64,000 nucleotides of DNA from Poa pratensis (GCA_947311845.1 CAMZMU010000055.1:17546877-17610876); one strand, 5' to 3'. Positions 1 through 12,085 are shown, counted from the stretch's first letter. Numbers and translations: made by a program. Notes: generated by a model not told the origin, from the sequence alone.

Positions 1-1440
1 AAGGCTAAGGACTGTGACACCGCGCCACAAAGGAGAATTTGTTACAGCGGCATTCACAACCTGAGTTCGGGTTCCGCCTTCAATCACCGGTAAGATTTGC
101 CTAAGATCCCCCCCAGGACCACTATTTTGCCACCAAATGGCAAAGCGGCCAAGGAGGGGTCACGAGCAGATAGAACATCACGCAGGCTTCTATCTAGGGC
201 CTCAAAACACCTCCTATGTGTCATCAAAGCTTCGTCCCAGATAATAAGAGACGTGGACTCAATCAAAGATGCAAGCTTGGTATTTCTCCTAATTTCACAG
301 ACCCCATTATCATCCAGATCAATTGGTATTTTAAACCTAGAATGAGCCGTCCTACCTCCAGGCAATAAAAGCGATGCAACACCTGATGAAGCAACAGTCA
401 AAACAATTCTTTTGTGTCCTCTAAGGTATGTAACAAGAGCATTCCAAAGAAAGGTTTTTCCAGTACCACCATGGCCTGACACAAAAAATAAACCATGTTC
501 GTTGTTCCTAACTCGATCAACAATAGCTGTAAAAGCACCCGCTGATCCGCATTGAGTTTCTTTTGCATGTCCTCAGAGGTTTTAAGGAGTGACTCAAAAT
601 CCTGAGACATCTCATCACTAATCATGTCAACTTGAGAGTAGCTTTTATTAGAGCCAGATTTTAAAGGCAAAGCATGATCCAGAATACTACATCCATTTTT
701 AGCAAAGACAAAGTTAATTCATCTAAAGCATGTCTTTAAGCTCCTCAGTAGGACAATGTAGGAGGAATCATCACGAGCACAGCGTATTCTATGCTGAATG
801 TCTTCGGCCATGAATCCAGTATTTTTCAAAAATAATTTTCATCAACAATGCCACAGAATATAATGATGGTAACAAACAATCGACGCAACTGATTCCCCAT
901 ACCCCAAGTTAAAGCCTCATCGAAAGCACAGTACCATTCACTATCATCGCCAAGCAAACCCCTGGCAGCACATGCATCTTTAAAAGTCTTATAGACAACA
1001 TCATTATATGTCCTAACATCAGCATAGCAAGTTGCGCCTTTAGCAATCATCAATAACATCCTAAGATAATAAAGCTCACCAGTAGAAGGGTGCACATAGT
1101 ATATCTACCGATTCTATCACCCTTTTTCTACTGACCCAAACTTTGTCCTTTCCTACCCAACTCCAGCCAGTGGGAAAATCACAGTATGTAAGAGATCTGG
1201 CACTTTCATGAGCAGCATTAGCAACAAACCATTCTGTTAACATAGTTTTATTCAGCATGCTATCATTAATGAGTGCAGGAAGTTTAGACCTTGCACGAAA
1301 ACGTACAATCTGTTTGTTATGCAGGTGCACAGCAAGCCTCTCAACAGATGGTTTTTTGCTGTGGATATCATATCCATAGCATCTCCAAAAGGAATCATGA
1401 TTACAGATGTAGCGACACTCTCTATATTCCTGGATTTCAT
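1..1440 (-). pseudogene. Helitron RepHel, C-terminal part with PIF1-type helicase (degenerate, cut by window edge)
   Basis: This is the helicase half of an autonomous Helitron replicase-helicase, which unwinds DNA during rolling-circle transposition. Read leftwards, several frames together give the usual order: a DEIQEYRE-like block near 1440, MLTEWF near 1240, HLTYC-like TYCDFPTGWSW near 1180, HPSTGELYYLRMLL near 1080, then the helicase with Walker A GHGGTGKTFLW (about 480-445), the VASSGVAS block and a Walker B-like LIIWDEA near 230. The reading frame breaks repeatedly (near 1330, 1090, 720, 500). Near 105 a run of G appears one base short, so the VLGGD motif continues in another frame. The remaining helicase motifs would lie left of base 1. 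It is continuous with the Rep part on the right. The family call is firm; no intact protein is possible. Confidence 0.85.
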
Positions 1441-3475
1441 CTACCCCTCACCATGTGTTTCAGCAGAATTTTTTATCCTTTGAAATAGGGCCTTTGAGAA
1501 ATCAGGGCCTTTCGTAACATACTTGTATAGATATTTTATGACATGAGTCTTATTGCACCATTCAACATTGATATGAGCCTGATATTTTTTGAGCAACGCC
1601 ATGTTGTAAGGAACAACATGGCTATTGTCAAGCCTGGTTTTATTTTTAACAACGAAACGGGCATTGCTGCGCCTCCTATAAACAGGGAAACCGGCTTCAT
1701 CAATAGAGGTATCATCCAGAAATTCTTTAGGAATTTTTTTTGAACATCGGCCATCTTTCATGCATGGACATTTAGGATGACTACGCCCACATGGGCCATG
1801 CATCATAAATTCAGCTACAAGGACGTACCCAAGAGGATCCTCTACAGGATCAGGAATTTCAGCAGAAATAAATGAATCGATCAAGGCAGGGCTCACCTCC
1901 CCTCTCTTTTTTGTTTTGCCAAACAAGTATGTGAGCGTGTGGTAGCCCCCTTTTCTGAAATTCTACAGTATGCAACACTGAAAATAAAAGAGACGATCAA
2001 AACACAAAAAAATAAACAGAGAACTACAAATAAATAGAAAAAAGAAAACAAATAGCAACTAAAGGCTTAATTACCCGCCACAGTAGGTCCAAACGCTTCT
2101 CCACCTTTGATATCATGGAGATACTCATTAAGTTTCATGTGAAAAACCCTAACAGTTATATCAGCTCTATTATGGGGTCTCTGTCCTGGTTCAGAAGAAA
2201 TCGCCTCCGTAATCTCTGGCCACTTAGGGTTGCATGTGAATGTGGTAAAAAGATCTGGGGCACCATGAACACGGGATACAGCAACCGCGTCTTGGAAATT
2301 TTCCACCATATAACGACGACCACCAGTGAATGAAGAGGGCAGTATGTTCTTTTTACCAACGGAGCTCCCGTCCATGCGTCCTTCTCCAACAGCATCTACA
2401 AGGCCTTGCAAATTCTCGGCCCTCATGTCGTTGTTGCTTAGCAGGATAAAAAGAAGCCTACATTCATCAATGCAGGCACGAGAGTCCACAATAGCCTGAT
2501 CAGACAATAGACCACATGACAGATAAGGGTTATGTTGTCCCTCCTTATAGTGAGCACAAAAGGAATAGTAATCCTGCATGGTCACTTTCTGTCTTTTTGA
2601 GGTGTCTAAAGGATCTACTCCAAGGTACTTAACATCCAACTGAAACCCACGCTCACCGTACGGAAACAGAAGAGGGTACTGTAGAGCCATATAAGCAGGA
2701 TGTAAGGAAGATATCTGTTGTAAATGAGTACCTCTACCACGCACTATAATGTCACGGCAAGGAGTCTCTAATGTAAGTTCCCCAACTACCAAACAGGCAA
2801 GCTCATCCGTCGAAGGCAGGTTATACTGAGGGCCAACATTAGGACCAGGAGCAAGGATACGAATGGAGACCTCAGCAAATATATTTTCTAGTAGTACTTC
2901 TTTAGCCATGCGAAACTGTTTGATAAGAGAATTATGGGCATCAAGCATTTCTGTAAGGCCATTAACAATTGATATATCTAACCCCCCCTCAGTTTTATCA
3001 TCCTTATGTAAAGCCTGGATTCGATTATCGGCCTCATTTCCACCATGATATGCATATAACTCTGCGAATTTTGGGAGATCTCCTTCCTGGGGCAACAGGG
3101 ACCCCATCCTATGACAAACCTGGCCAGATATCTTAAATATGTTTGGGCCCCCACCATCATTTATTGAACGGTCTATGGTCGCTCCCATGGAAGTAAAAGC
3201 AAAGAGACAATTATACTGTCGAATTTTTTCAATAAATTTTTTGCACCGTGAAGAGCCAGCATAGTTAAGTAGCTCTTCAAGAAATGGAGGTGGTTTCTTG
3301 AACGGTTCAACAAAAACTTTCCCTCCTTTGCAGCAATTGTTGTAGACAATTCGCCTGGCTAAGATCGAAGACGCTGACTGAACCCTCTCCTGGAACCAAA
3401 AGCCCGACGTGCATCGACCACAGCTATAGCATGGGCCACCATAAAAAGACCTCGGGTAGTAGCCGGCTATAGGAA
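1441..3475 (-). pseudogene. Helitron RepHel, N-terminal zinc finger and HUH Rep domain (degenerate)
   Basis: This is the initiator half of the same Helitron gene. Read leftwards, a CxxCG-type zinc-binding start lies near 3435-3400. A 373-residue open frame (3188-2067) follows, carrying Helitron_like_N blocks such as LHPAYMALQYPLLFPYGE and FTTFTCNPKWPEI. A likely intron runs from a GTAATT donor near 2066 to a TTTTCAG acceptor near 1987. The next exon begins with VEFQKRGLPHAHIL, which contains the HUH metal-binding motif (HAH). The frame then slips in an A-rich run near 1920 before continuing as a 161-residue block (1926-1441) with ISAEIPDP, MMHGPCG and HINVEWCNKTHVIKYLYKYV, where Rep catalytic tyrosines normally lie. 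The catalytic motifs are visible, but the frameshift makes it non-coding as it stands. Confidence 0.85.
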
Positions 3476-3699
3476 GTAGTCATCTTCAGATTTCAGACAC
3501 AAACACAAGGAAAGCAATAACAGCCAACGCAAACAATAGACACCTTACCTTTTAAAATATCAGCTTCTTCAGCCGTGAAACCAACCCAGGAAGGGTCTAA
3601 AGGCGAAGAAAAAGGAGCAGCTGTAGGTACCACACGCAAGGATAAGTTCAATGGATGTACACACCAGATAATAAGCTAAATCAAACCACCAGCATTGTG

Positions 3700-3860
3700 G
3701 ACGTGAAGTAACACTACACCTGGCGTACGACCCATCCATCTATCATGTATAACCTTGCACAGCTTTCGATTGGTAGCAGTAGCCTCTTTACTAAGAAAAG
3801 GAAAGAAACCATCTCCTATAGTAAATAGAACGAGGCAATTATAAAAACAGGGAACCGAAG
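3700..3860. repeat. 161-bp dispersed duplicate, copy 1
   Basis: This block begins ACGTGAAGTAACACTACACC and ends GGGAACCGAAG. It recurs at 5109-5269 in the same orientation with roughly 93 percent identity. On the minus strand it encodes a short conserved-looking stretch (RKVIHDRWMGHTPGVVLLHV), so it may be a duplicated exon of a Helitron-carried gene. I do not recognise the protein. Confidence 0.85.
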
Positions 3861-3886
3861 TAACATCAAGCAGGAGGCAAGGGCAG

Positions 3887-4282
3887 TCAGTAAGAAAACA
3901 GGAAGCACCTACTTTTTCTCTTGCGGTACCATGAAATCAAAGGTCTGTCACTGACGGGCAGCACTGTTTGTTGACGGAGGACAACATTATGACTTGCTTG
4001 ATGAGGGACAGCTCGACGACCGCGACTAACAGCAGCAGGAGCAGGCACCGGCAGAAAACGAGCGGTGGGACGAGTTGCACGATGACTGCGACGGACAGCA
4101 GGAATAACAGGCACCGGCACGGAAGGCGTCGTGGAACGAGGAGCACGATGAGTGCGACGAACAGCAAGAGGACCTGCCAGCGGAACCGAAGGAACTCTGG
4201 CAGGAACAGCTGGAGGGCGAACCATGGCACCGTTGCTAGGACACAGGCACGAGTAAGTACATGGCGATACCACTGGGGACAA
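3887..4282 (-). other. Pro/Arg-rich open frame of unknown function upstream of RepHel
   Basis: This 131-residue frame on the minus strand has an imperfect internal repeat of about 22 residues (VPLAGPLAVRRTHRAPRST, then VPVPVIPAVRRSHRATRPT, then a third weaker copy). The same DNA repeat also keeps frames open on the plus strand (3968-4582), so coding is not established. It sits between the Helitron Rep start and the duplicated 161-bp block. It may be part of a poorly conserved N-terminal Helitron exon or simple repeat-driven openness. Confidence 0.25.
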
Positions 4283-4619
4283 CAGGAAGAAAAAATGATT
4301 AAGGTTCCTCCAACGCAGATCAAGAAACCTACTTTAAGTACCAACATTGATTTCAAAAACCCGAGAGCAAAAATAAAAACGACAAACCGTGGACACAGTA
4401 AAAGGACAATCCCACGAAAGCAAAAACTCATAATAGAAAGAAAGATAAAGGACAAAATATATCACTTTGTACAAAAAAAAACTACTCTAAGCAGCAAGGC
4501 AGCAGATGCTAAACCAAATGCCCATGTCATTTTTTTAAACACGACCCAACCGAAGGAAATAAAACAAGGAGAGCTCAGGTAGACAACCCTAAACAGCACA
4601 CAAAAACAAATAATGTCCA

Positions 4620-5108
4620 TACCATTTGTAAAAGGAAAACACAATTGAAGAAATATATATTTTCCAACATTGCCCTACAAAATATACTTTAGTTTGTTAT
4701 CAATATTCAATAATCTTATAAGTTACTTTTATAAATCATTTTAGAATTAGAGCTTTGTAATGTATATTTTTGTCTCAATTAAATTGTAGAAGTATTTAAC
4801 AGTAATATTTCATAATATAAAATATTTTAAACTCATTTTCAGAATGGAAAAAGCTATGAAAACCATCTTATGTTTCAAAAGTCAATTAAGCCATTTAAAT
4901 AATCCACACAATACTTTTGTGTCTATAAAATATCTGTTTAAAGCTATAAAATATCAAATCCGAAAATATTAAATTTAATAATTACACGATCCTTTCTAAA
5001 CTCTTTTTTGTATCAAAACTATTTGATGAAATTTACTTTGAATAATTTCAAACACTTTGAACATATTGTTTTAGGGTTTATTAAACACCCAACTGTAATA
5101 TTTTCATA
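4620..5108. other. AT-rich spacer with no recognisable gene
   Basis: This stretch is strongly AT-rich with no sustained reading frame, no terminal repeat and no RNA gene that I can see. It separates the two copies of the 161-bp block. Confidence 0.5.
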
Positions 5109-5269
5109 GACGTGAAGCAACACTACACCTGGCGTATGACCCATCCATCTATCATGTATAACCTTGCGCAACTTTCGATTGGTAGCAGTAGTCTCTTTAC
5201 TAAGAAAAGGAAAGAAACCATCCCCTATAGTAAATAGAACGAGGCAATTATAAAAACAGGGAACCGAAG
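5109..5269. repeat. 161-bp dispersed duplicate, copy 2
   Basis: This is the second copy of the block at 3700-3860, offset by 1409 bases. It lies inside a 102-residue minus-strand frame (5327-5019) containing LSKETTATNRKLRKVIHDRW. The sequence to the right (5270-6100) is A-rich with short frames only. Confidence 0.85.
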
Positions 5270-6104
5270 ACTCAAATAACAAAGAACACCACACATTTTT
5301 GAAGGGGAGCACTAACAGTTTTAACAAAACAAAGCAAAGGAAGCACCCTCAAACAACAAAGATTTAAGCTTTATCAAGAAAACCCAATTTAAGAGGTTTA
5401 AAGACTCTCAATGAAATAAAACAAGGGAAGATCACCGAAAGAACCAAAAGCTGTACACAACCCAAATGAAAGCATGATTTAGTAAAAAAACCATAAAAAG
5501 TTTTAACAAAACCTGTACTGAACGTTTACAGCATCTTTGAGACCTTTTAAGAATTTTAACAATCAAGAAAGAGAAGCCAACCGAAAGAACAAGAAATACC
5601 AAACTCAACTGGTTATATACCAATGAAACTAAACTCAATGGAACCATATGCATCGGATAAGGCTGTGGCTGCACTAAATGAGTCCTAGATGGACCAAAAA
5701 ACGGCCAGTAAGAAGGCAAGCCCATTTACTAATCCTAAACCAGAAATGAAGCCCATGCACTTCAATCTAAACCCAGAAGGCCGAGACAAGAAGGAAGAAG
5801 AGAAGGTGGCAGTCAAAGATCCATGGACTCTAATACGTAGAACCAATAAATTCCATAGCCTATTATCTATAAATGCAGTGTAACTGCAGCGCTTACACTT
5901 GCCAAAATCCATGAACTTTTTATATCTGAACGCTAGACGGGAGCAGAAGAAGGGTGACCATAATCAATTGAACTAAAATGACAAAAGGATGAAAAAGAAC
6001 ACATAGTTTTCGAAAGGAGAGTGGCCATTTTATTTCAATAGCTATAAACCAGAACACACAATTCAGGGACACCACAAAGCGTGATTAAACAAACAGAGAC
6101 GACA

Positions 6105-6665
6105 TTAAACATAACGCAGAGATGATACAAGCCGCGCATACAACAGCTGCCAATCAAATGGTACCGGCCTCACAGTTGGGTCCATGACAGGAAGGGCAGC
6201 CACAACACCGGGCACTAACATAGACCTACCCTCTCTCTCTAACCGTGTAACAGAACGAATAGCCGACGCAGCGACTGCAACAGCGAAACGCACAGAACTC
6301 CTATAGGCTAACATCGCGTCGTAGTTGAAGTCTCGGACAATGAAGCCAAATACTCCTTGCAAGAACCTGATGGCTTCCATAGCAGCCTGGTCATAAGCAT
6401 CCAAGCAGCCAGACCAAGCCACACTCCAAAAGAACTTCCTCTCGCCTACCGCCTCAACACCATCACTGGGAAGCTCAAGCTCCACTCCAACAAGCACTGA
6501 CCCATCCTCAGTAACCTCACGTAGATAAAATAAGGCCGGCAAAGCAAAACGTGCTGCAAGGGTCTCTAAAATAGGAAGAACGAACGATACAACAGAGCAC
6601 ATCCTGACACATACACAACACACGGAATAATCCGCACCAGCAGAACAAAGTAAGTAAGACAACAA
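6105..6665 (-). CDS. hypothetical protein, 186 residues, inside Helitron-type region
   Basis: I do not recognise this protein. The minus-strand frame is 186 residues long. After a hydrophobic, Cys-rich N-terminus it becomes a balanced sequence (VELELPSDGVEAVGERKFF, then DAYDQAAMEAIRFLQGVFG, then FNYDAMLAYRSSVRFAVA), which looks like real protein with amphipathic helices. The true start may be an internal exon boundary near residue 45, because the first residues have unlikely composition. It lies between the Helitron Rep gene and the tandem duplication at 7181, all readable on the minus strand, so it could be a host exon captured by the Helitron. No splice partners were identified with confidence. 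Confidence 0.35.
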   Translation of the reverse strand: MLSYLLCSAGADYSVCCVCVRMCSVVSFVLPILETLAARFALPALFYLREVTEDGSVLVGVELELPSDGVEAVGERKFFWSVAWSGCLDAYDQAAMEAIRFLQGVFGFIVRDFNYDAMLAYRSSVRFAVAVAASAIRSVTRLEREGRSMLVPGVVAALPVMDPTVRPVPFDWQLLYARLVSSLRYV

Positions 6666-7180
6666 TTAAAATTAGGAGACAAGCATACATATATACAGAA
6701 GGGAGAAGAAATAAACCTTCCAAGGATCAGCAGCACGACAATACCACAGACAGAGCAAGTGTCAGCAACAGAAAATCTTCAAACCTGTAAAGAGACAAAG
6801 GACAAAGAACAGATCGAAATATCAAAAGTAGGTCCACACTCAGAATAAAAGGTCCAGACAACCATCTCCCTAAAGCAAGAACCGGCATTTCCAACCACAG
6901 CAACAAAACACATCCACTACAGAAGCATTCGTTTCCAACAGCAGGAGCAGAATACATCCAGTACAGCAGCAGCAAACCACATCTAACGCATCTCCCTAAA
7001 GCAAGAACAGGCACAACCACTACAGCAGCAGTAAACTACATCTAACACAAAGAGTTGTTAAATAAAAAGAAAAATAATAAAACACCATTTTGAGTGAAAT
7101 AACAGCAACAGAGACTAATCATCACAAGGCCAGAAGTAGATAAGAACAACTTGTGGAGACCAACAATCTATTATTTTATT

Positions 7181-7836
7181 GATCAAAGAGTTGTTTGCTC
7201 ACCAATCTCTTGGAGCAACAGAGCAAGGAGCCAAATACCTACAGAAGAAATCACATCTCAGAGCAAAGAAACACAACAATGAACCAGCGCATTTAGTCAA
7301 ACAAGAGGGATGCAACTCTAGGATTTATAAAAACTGTAATGCTAGAAAAATGTGTTTTAATGACAGTATCTATAGCCAGTACCAACTTAATAATTTTGAG
7401 CATATCTATGTTCATAGTTGATTCTAAAGCTAGCATTAAAAAAACATCATCAAGGGGAGCACTAATTTGCTGGCTATGCCACATCTTTTTCTCATATATA
7501 TAGTTGATGATCAAAGAGTTGTTTGCTCACCAATCTCTTGGAGCAACAGAGCAAGGAGCCAAATACCTACAGAAGAAATCACATCTCAGAGCAAAGAAAC
7601 ACAACAATGAACCAGCGCATTTAGTCGAACAAGAGGGATGCAACTCTAGGATTTATAAAAACTGTAATGCTAGAAAAATGTGTTTTAATGACAGTATCTA
7701 TAGCCAGTACCAACTTAATAATTTTGAGCATATCTATGTTCATAGTTGATTCTAAAGCTAGCATTAAAAAAACATCATCAAGGGGAGCACTAATTTGCTG
7801 GCTATGCCACATCTTTTTCTCACATATATATAGTTG
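7181..7836. repeat. Two-copy tandem duplication of about 328 bp
   Basis: 7181-7508 and 7509-7836 are near-identical direct repeats, both starting GATCAAAGAGTTGTTTGCTC and ending at ATATATAGTTGAT. I saw one substitution (AAACAAGAG versus GAACAAGAG) and a two-base TA-run difference near the end. Both contain the same 80-residue frame, but the minus-strand complement is open too, so no gene is called. Confidence 0.9.
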
Positions 7837-7871
7837 ATTCAGGGCTATTATTCTATTAACCTGCCCACAAT

Positions 7872-8041
7872 CAGTGGCGGATCCCAGAAATTGTCTTGGA
7901 CCAGGGCTGACTCAGTTAAATTAGTCTTAATCTTTTGTGATTTTATAACGTTCTACACATTTTATTAGTAGCTCGAGTGATGTTTTCTTGTCCAAGACCA
8001 AGTCTGCAGCAAGGGCAGTCCGGGCTGTAGATCCGCTACTG
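7872..8041. mobile_element. hAT-type MITE of 170 bp
   Basis: The element begins CAGTGGCGGATCC and ends with the inverted form GGATC(T)..CGCTACTG (end read as GTAGATCCGCTACTG). It is flanked by an imperfect 8-bp target duplication, CCCACAAT at 7864-7871 and CCCATGAT at 8042-8049 (6 of 8 match). CAGTGGCGGA-type ends with 8-bp duplications are typical of non-autonomous plant hAT elements. It has no coding capacity. Confidence 0.75.
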
Positions 8042-8435
8042 CCCATGATCGAACACGAACAGAACTAAGAGGAACCTACCACGAGGACGAGAAGCAGAGA
8101 TGATCCGGCACAGGAGACGATCCAGGAGCAGATCCACGAAACGAGAACCTATAAAAATAGTCACATCTGAGAGAAGAGAAAACCCGCAGGAGGACGAGCA
8201 ACAGAAAAAGGTCAAGAGGGAGACCGAGATCAAAATCGAGATCCAGATGCAGGCTAACCTCAACCAGCGTCGAGTCCCTGCGCCGCCATCGTGACTACGG
8301 TCGGGGAGCGGCACGGCGGTGACAGCAACGGAGCCCGCGGCGTGGAAGCAGCGGAGACGGAGGAGCTTCTCGAAAACTCTAGATCGAGAAATATCTGGTC
8401 CAGGGTTTAGAACGGAGGAGGCGCGTCGAATATAG

Positions 8436-8670
8436 CCTGTCGCCGCGACAGAGAGGGCAAGGGCGGGGGGCCTGTCGCCGGCGTCGCCTCCCAAGTCGCC
8501 ACGCGCGTGCGGCCGCCTGTCGCCGCGGCAGAGAGGGCAAGGGCGGGGGGCCTGTCGCCAGCGTCGCCTCCCAAGTCGGCACGCGCGTGCGGCCGCCTGT
8601 CGCCGCGGCAGAGAGGGCAAGGGCGGGGGGCCTGTCGCCGGCGTCGCCTCCCAAGTCGCCACGCGCGCGA
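8436..8670. repeat. GC-rich 80-bp tandem repeat, about three copies
   Basis: Copies start at 8436, 8516 and 8596, each beginning CCTGTCGCCGCG and containing GCAAGGGCGGGGGGCCTGTC. The third copy diverges after about 8665. 80 is not a multiple of three, so each copy shifts frame and several overlapping Pro/Arg/Ala-rich frames stay open on both strands; these are not genes. To its left on the minus strand, 8370-8050 looks like the 5' leader of a plant transcript with a short ATGGCGGCGCAGG start, perhaps a captured first exon. Confidence 0.85.
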
Positions 8671-8709
8671 CTGCCGTCCCGACAACCCTCCACGCACGGT
8701 CCGCTGAAC

Positions 8710-9440
8710 GCCCGGCCCCAGAGGAAATTGGCCCCAGCTGTCATTGCATGTGCCCCTCAGTCGATTAGTAGCAAAAAAATCACCGCATCTAACGGCCACA
8801 GGTGAAACACCAATGCCATTTACCCTGTTTCACCGCAATCAAACGAACCATAATGACCGGGAGGGGCAAACTCGGGGATGGGCGGGTACTCCACGGGCCT
8901 TTATAGAAGTAATTAGTCGTGCGTGTGGTGCACAGTTCAGACTTTTCATTATGGTGATGGTTGCACCATCCTTCTCTGACCTCGTTTCCTTTCTTAATAG
9001 AGTACGTGGTGCACAGTGCATGCTTTAGTTGAGTATTTTCAATTCCAAGTATCAAAGTGGGCAACTTGCAAAAGATTTTAGGCATCTCCTTTTGCTAAGA
9101 AAAAATAATAATGCAAAGGAAAGAAAATGATGTAGGCATCTTGCTTTTCTATCGACTCCGATGGTACACCTACCTTCAGATACGACTCCTGCGAGTATCT
9201 AATCCAAACTGGGACTAGAGTGCTAGTAGAAAGTTAGTTCTGGTAATAAACAGATGGGAAAAGCTAAACGTCTCGGAAGATCACTACCGGATACGGTCAC
9301 TTTCTGGTCGGAAATGTAGGCTTTAGCTAGCAGCAGTACTCCTAAACTTTAGGAGAAGAAGATGAACAAAGTTATTTTCCATCCTGATCATTGCAATGAT
9401 ACGCCATGAACAAAGTTATTTTCCATCCTCATCATGTAGT
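8710..9440. other. Intergenic stretch with a short direct repeat
   Basis: No gene is seen. A short direct repeat containing ATGAACAAAGTTATTTTCC occurs at about 9362-9391 and again at 9406-9436, immediately left of the LINE-type retroposon. Confidence 0.5.
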
Positions 9441-10697
9441 ATACAATAACCCTAAAACGCCTCCCGGGCCGCTCGTGCGAGGCGGCTCCGGAGGTTCCTC
9501 TCCTAACCCTAAAAAGCAACCGCCGGGCGGATCTCTCCGGCCGCTGCCGCCGCGGCGCCGGCGGTGGCGGCCACCCCTTGCCGTCGTAGGCGACGGGCTC
9601 GGCGCGCCTCGCTGGTAACCCATCGCGCGGGGAGACCAACTCTGGAGCGTCGGGCGGAGGCGCGGTCGAGGCAGAGAGGAGGAGGCGGCGCGCCTTGCCC
9701 TTGACGGCGACGCAGCACCTTCGATCTAGCGGCGCATCCGGTGTAGGCCAGAGGCGGGGGCACGCCTTGCCGTTGGTGGCGGTGCAGCTCCAATCTGGCG
9801 TCGCACGGGCTAGCGTTGTGGTCAACCTCGGGCTCTTTTGGGTTAGAGGTCGGCTCGCTCGATCCGTTCGCCGGGAGTCGGCAGGCGGTGTGGGGACTGC
9901 TGGTCCGGCCAGAATAACGGCGGTGGTCATTGGTTCTTATTCATGGCGAGATGAAGATCTACCGGATGTTGGTCCCCATCGACCTGGCTGGACGGTCGTG
10001 TTTCGGAAGGCTCCGCCGGCGAACTCCACTGGCCGACTCATGCCTGGAGATTGCTGGATCGGATGGTATTCGATCGTGCGCACCCGTGTTTTTTCTCTGA
10101 CCGTTTGGTTTCAGAGGGAGCGCTTCGAAACTCTGATGGCTGTTTATATCATGGAGCACGCTTTCTCGTTCCATGGTGCTGGCGGAGAATGACTTGGAAG
10201 GCGAGATCTGAGGACTGGCAATGGTGGTTAGAATCTTTCTGGCGATAAGGAATTGGCTTGGTATTTCATGACTTGGAGCAGCGGCATGTAAGTGGGGGCG
10301 ACAACATACGTGAAGTCCAAAGTCCTACCTTTCAGGGTGAAAATCCAAAGGTCTGGCCTTAATTGGCTGTGCCTGACAGTGGTCTTGTTTGAGACATTGT
10401 TTTGAGAGCGAGCACTATATTCAGGGTGAAAACCCAAGGTCTGGCCTTAATTGGTTGTGCCTGACACTGTTCTTCTTGAAGGCGTTGCTTTTGAAGAATT
10501 GGACATCAGGTGTTGTTTTGGGGTGGTTGTGCGGCTGCTGCAAGGACTGTAACTCTGTAGCGGGACTTTTCTTTTTTATTTCTTCTTCTTATTGTCTTTC
10601 GGCTGTGTGCATCCGTAATGGCTTTGGTTATTGCGTTGTTGCAGAGTCTGGGTGTAATTTGTATCTCCGCGATATTAATATACACTCTTTATCTAAA
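9440..10697 (+). mobile_element. Non-autonomous LINE-type retroposon
   Basis: The left end is a GC-rich leader (GCCTCCCGGGCCGCTCGTGC) with CCTAACCCTAAA. The right end is the characteristic grass LINE tail, with TTGTATCTCCGCGATATT, TTAATATACAC and a short run of A at 10694-10699. The interior has no reverse transcriptase, so the element was moved in trans or is a deletion derivative. It carries an imperfect 89-bp tandem repeat (10332-10420 and 10421-10490) built on CAGGGTGAAAAYCC and TCTGGCCTTAATTGG. I found no convincing target-site duplication, so both ends are approximate. The frames inside (for example 9695-10192) are not supported as genes. Confidence 0.6.
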
Positions 10698-10699
10698 AA

Positions 10700-12085
10700 A
10701 GATGCACTGTGATTAAAGGCCACCGCTTTCGGGTTTGGACTAAATAAGTACCCGGGCTAGACTTAAGGTGTCCGGCGACCGACGGACATGATGACCCCGA
10801 GGACTAACCAAACACTTTGTTGAAGCCATCATTGTGTATTCAACATCACATTGCAACTCTACCACTTTGCTAGGGTCGTGGATCCTCCGCAACTACCAAT
10901 ATGGGGATCAGCTGTTCCTTGGTTAGGTATTGGTGACCGGTAAGCCGTTCTGTGGTCGTGTGCATTAGTGCCTAGTTTTCAGTTTTCTCGCGTGATGAAG
11001 CAGCTGAGCTATTTGTCCACGCTCCATCTCCCTGGGAGCTCAATTACAGAGCGTATAAGAGTTCCATAAATCTAACCGGAGGAGTAACAATAACAACTAC
11101 AGTGTTCTTGTGAACCCTGATTCTTCTGCACCCTGTGCTTAAATTTCAAGAACAGTTTCATGAGAAATTCCAGTGTTAGTGCCTCAAAATTCAAGCTCTG
11201 CTCTCGCCTATCGGTGTCGGTGTGGCACAGGTGAGTAGTCAGTCACTGTGGATGAGTGCTCGTCGGTACAGCAGGAGTATGTAACCAGCAGTTGCCGTTA
11301 CAAGGACTGGTCCTACGACCATTCAATACCAGTGATTCTCACTAAGCTGTTGGACAATCAAATAAGGGACAGTGATGCATTAGTCTAAACCTAACCAGGT
11401 TTACATATGGATAATTTTGGATGATGAAATAGAATATATACCCATTATTCTTCACTGCATTTCATGAATGGAGAGAGGTTATTTTTTTGTGGCTAATCTG
11501 TGTCAGACGATAACTGTCAGAGAGGATCTGTCTTGTTATACACTCAGAATAGTTCAGATTTTGTAGCATCTGAATTATTGTCTCTGTCTTTCAGTTTCAG
11601 ACATGACAGGGTGTAAGTCTAAGCCAAGTTCTTTGACTTGAAATCTTGTGCTCGCTGAACTGCTTCGGTATCCCATTGCATGGTCGCTTCAAGCCTGCAA
11701 CCATCATAATTTGGTGATTTGTGACTACGTTTTGCACCAATGTTTGCTCAGCTATTTTAGGACAGTTGGTTCTGTTTTTGGCACTTTTGGAATTTTGAGT
11801 AATGTGAAAACAAACGAATAATAAAATGCAGTGCGCTCCTTGGAGCTTCAATTTGCAACTAAACTCTACTTATTACACGAGGTGCTGGCATTGCCGACAC
11901 ACCACATCAGTACGACCCACTAGCTCTATTAGTGTTCATCCGATTTGACTTGCTCTAAACAAAAGGCTGTTGATTAATGAGTAGTACTCCCTCCTTTTTT
12001 CTAAAGGAGCATTAGAGTGCAAAGGTCTTAACTCAAATTAGCACTGTAGCACTGTAGCGCATGTCTATATATTTAAAAATGGAGA
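10700..12085. other. Intergenic stretch, nothing recognised
   Basis: I see no gene, terminal repeat or RNA gene here. A CTCCCTCC string at about 11989 resembles a Stowaway terminus, but no matching opposite end was found. Confidence 0.4.

Noticed and set aside
8036..8805. Pro/Arg/Ala-rich frames up to 208 residues
   Set aside because: They are products of the 80-bp GC-rich tandem repeat, with equal openness in several frames.
11597..11851. 84-residue minus-strand frame
   Set aside because: It has no domain, no splice context and poor composition; not called.
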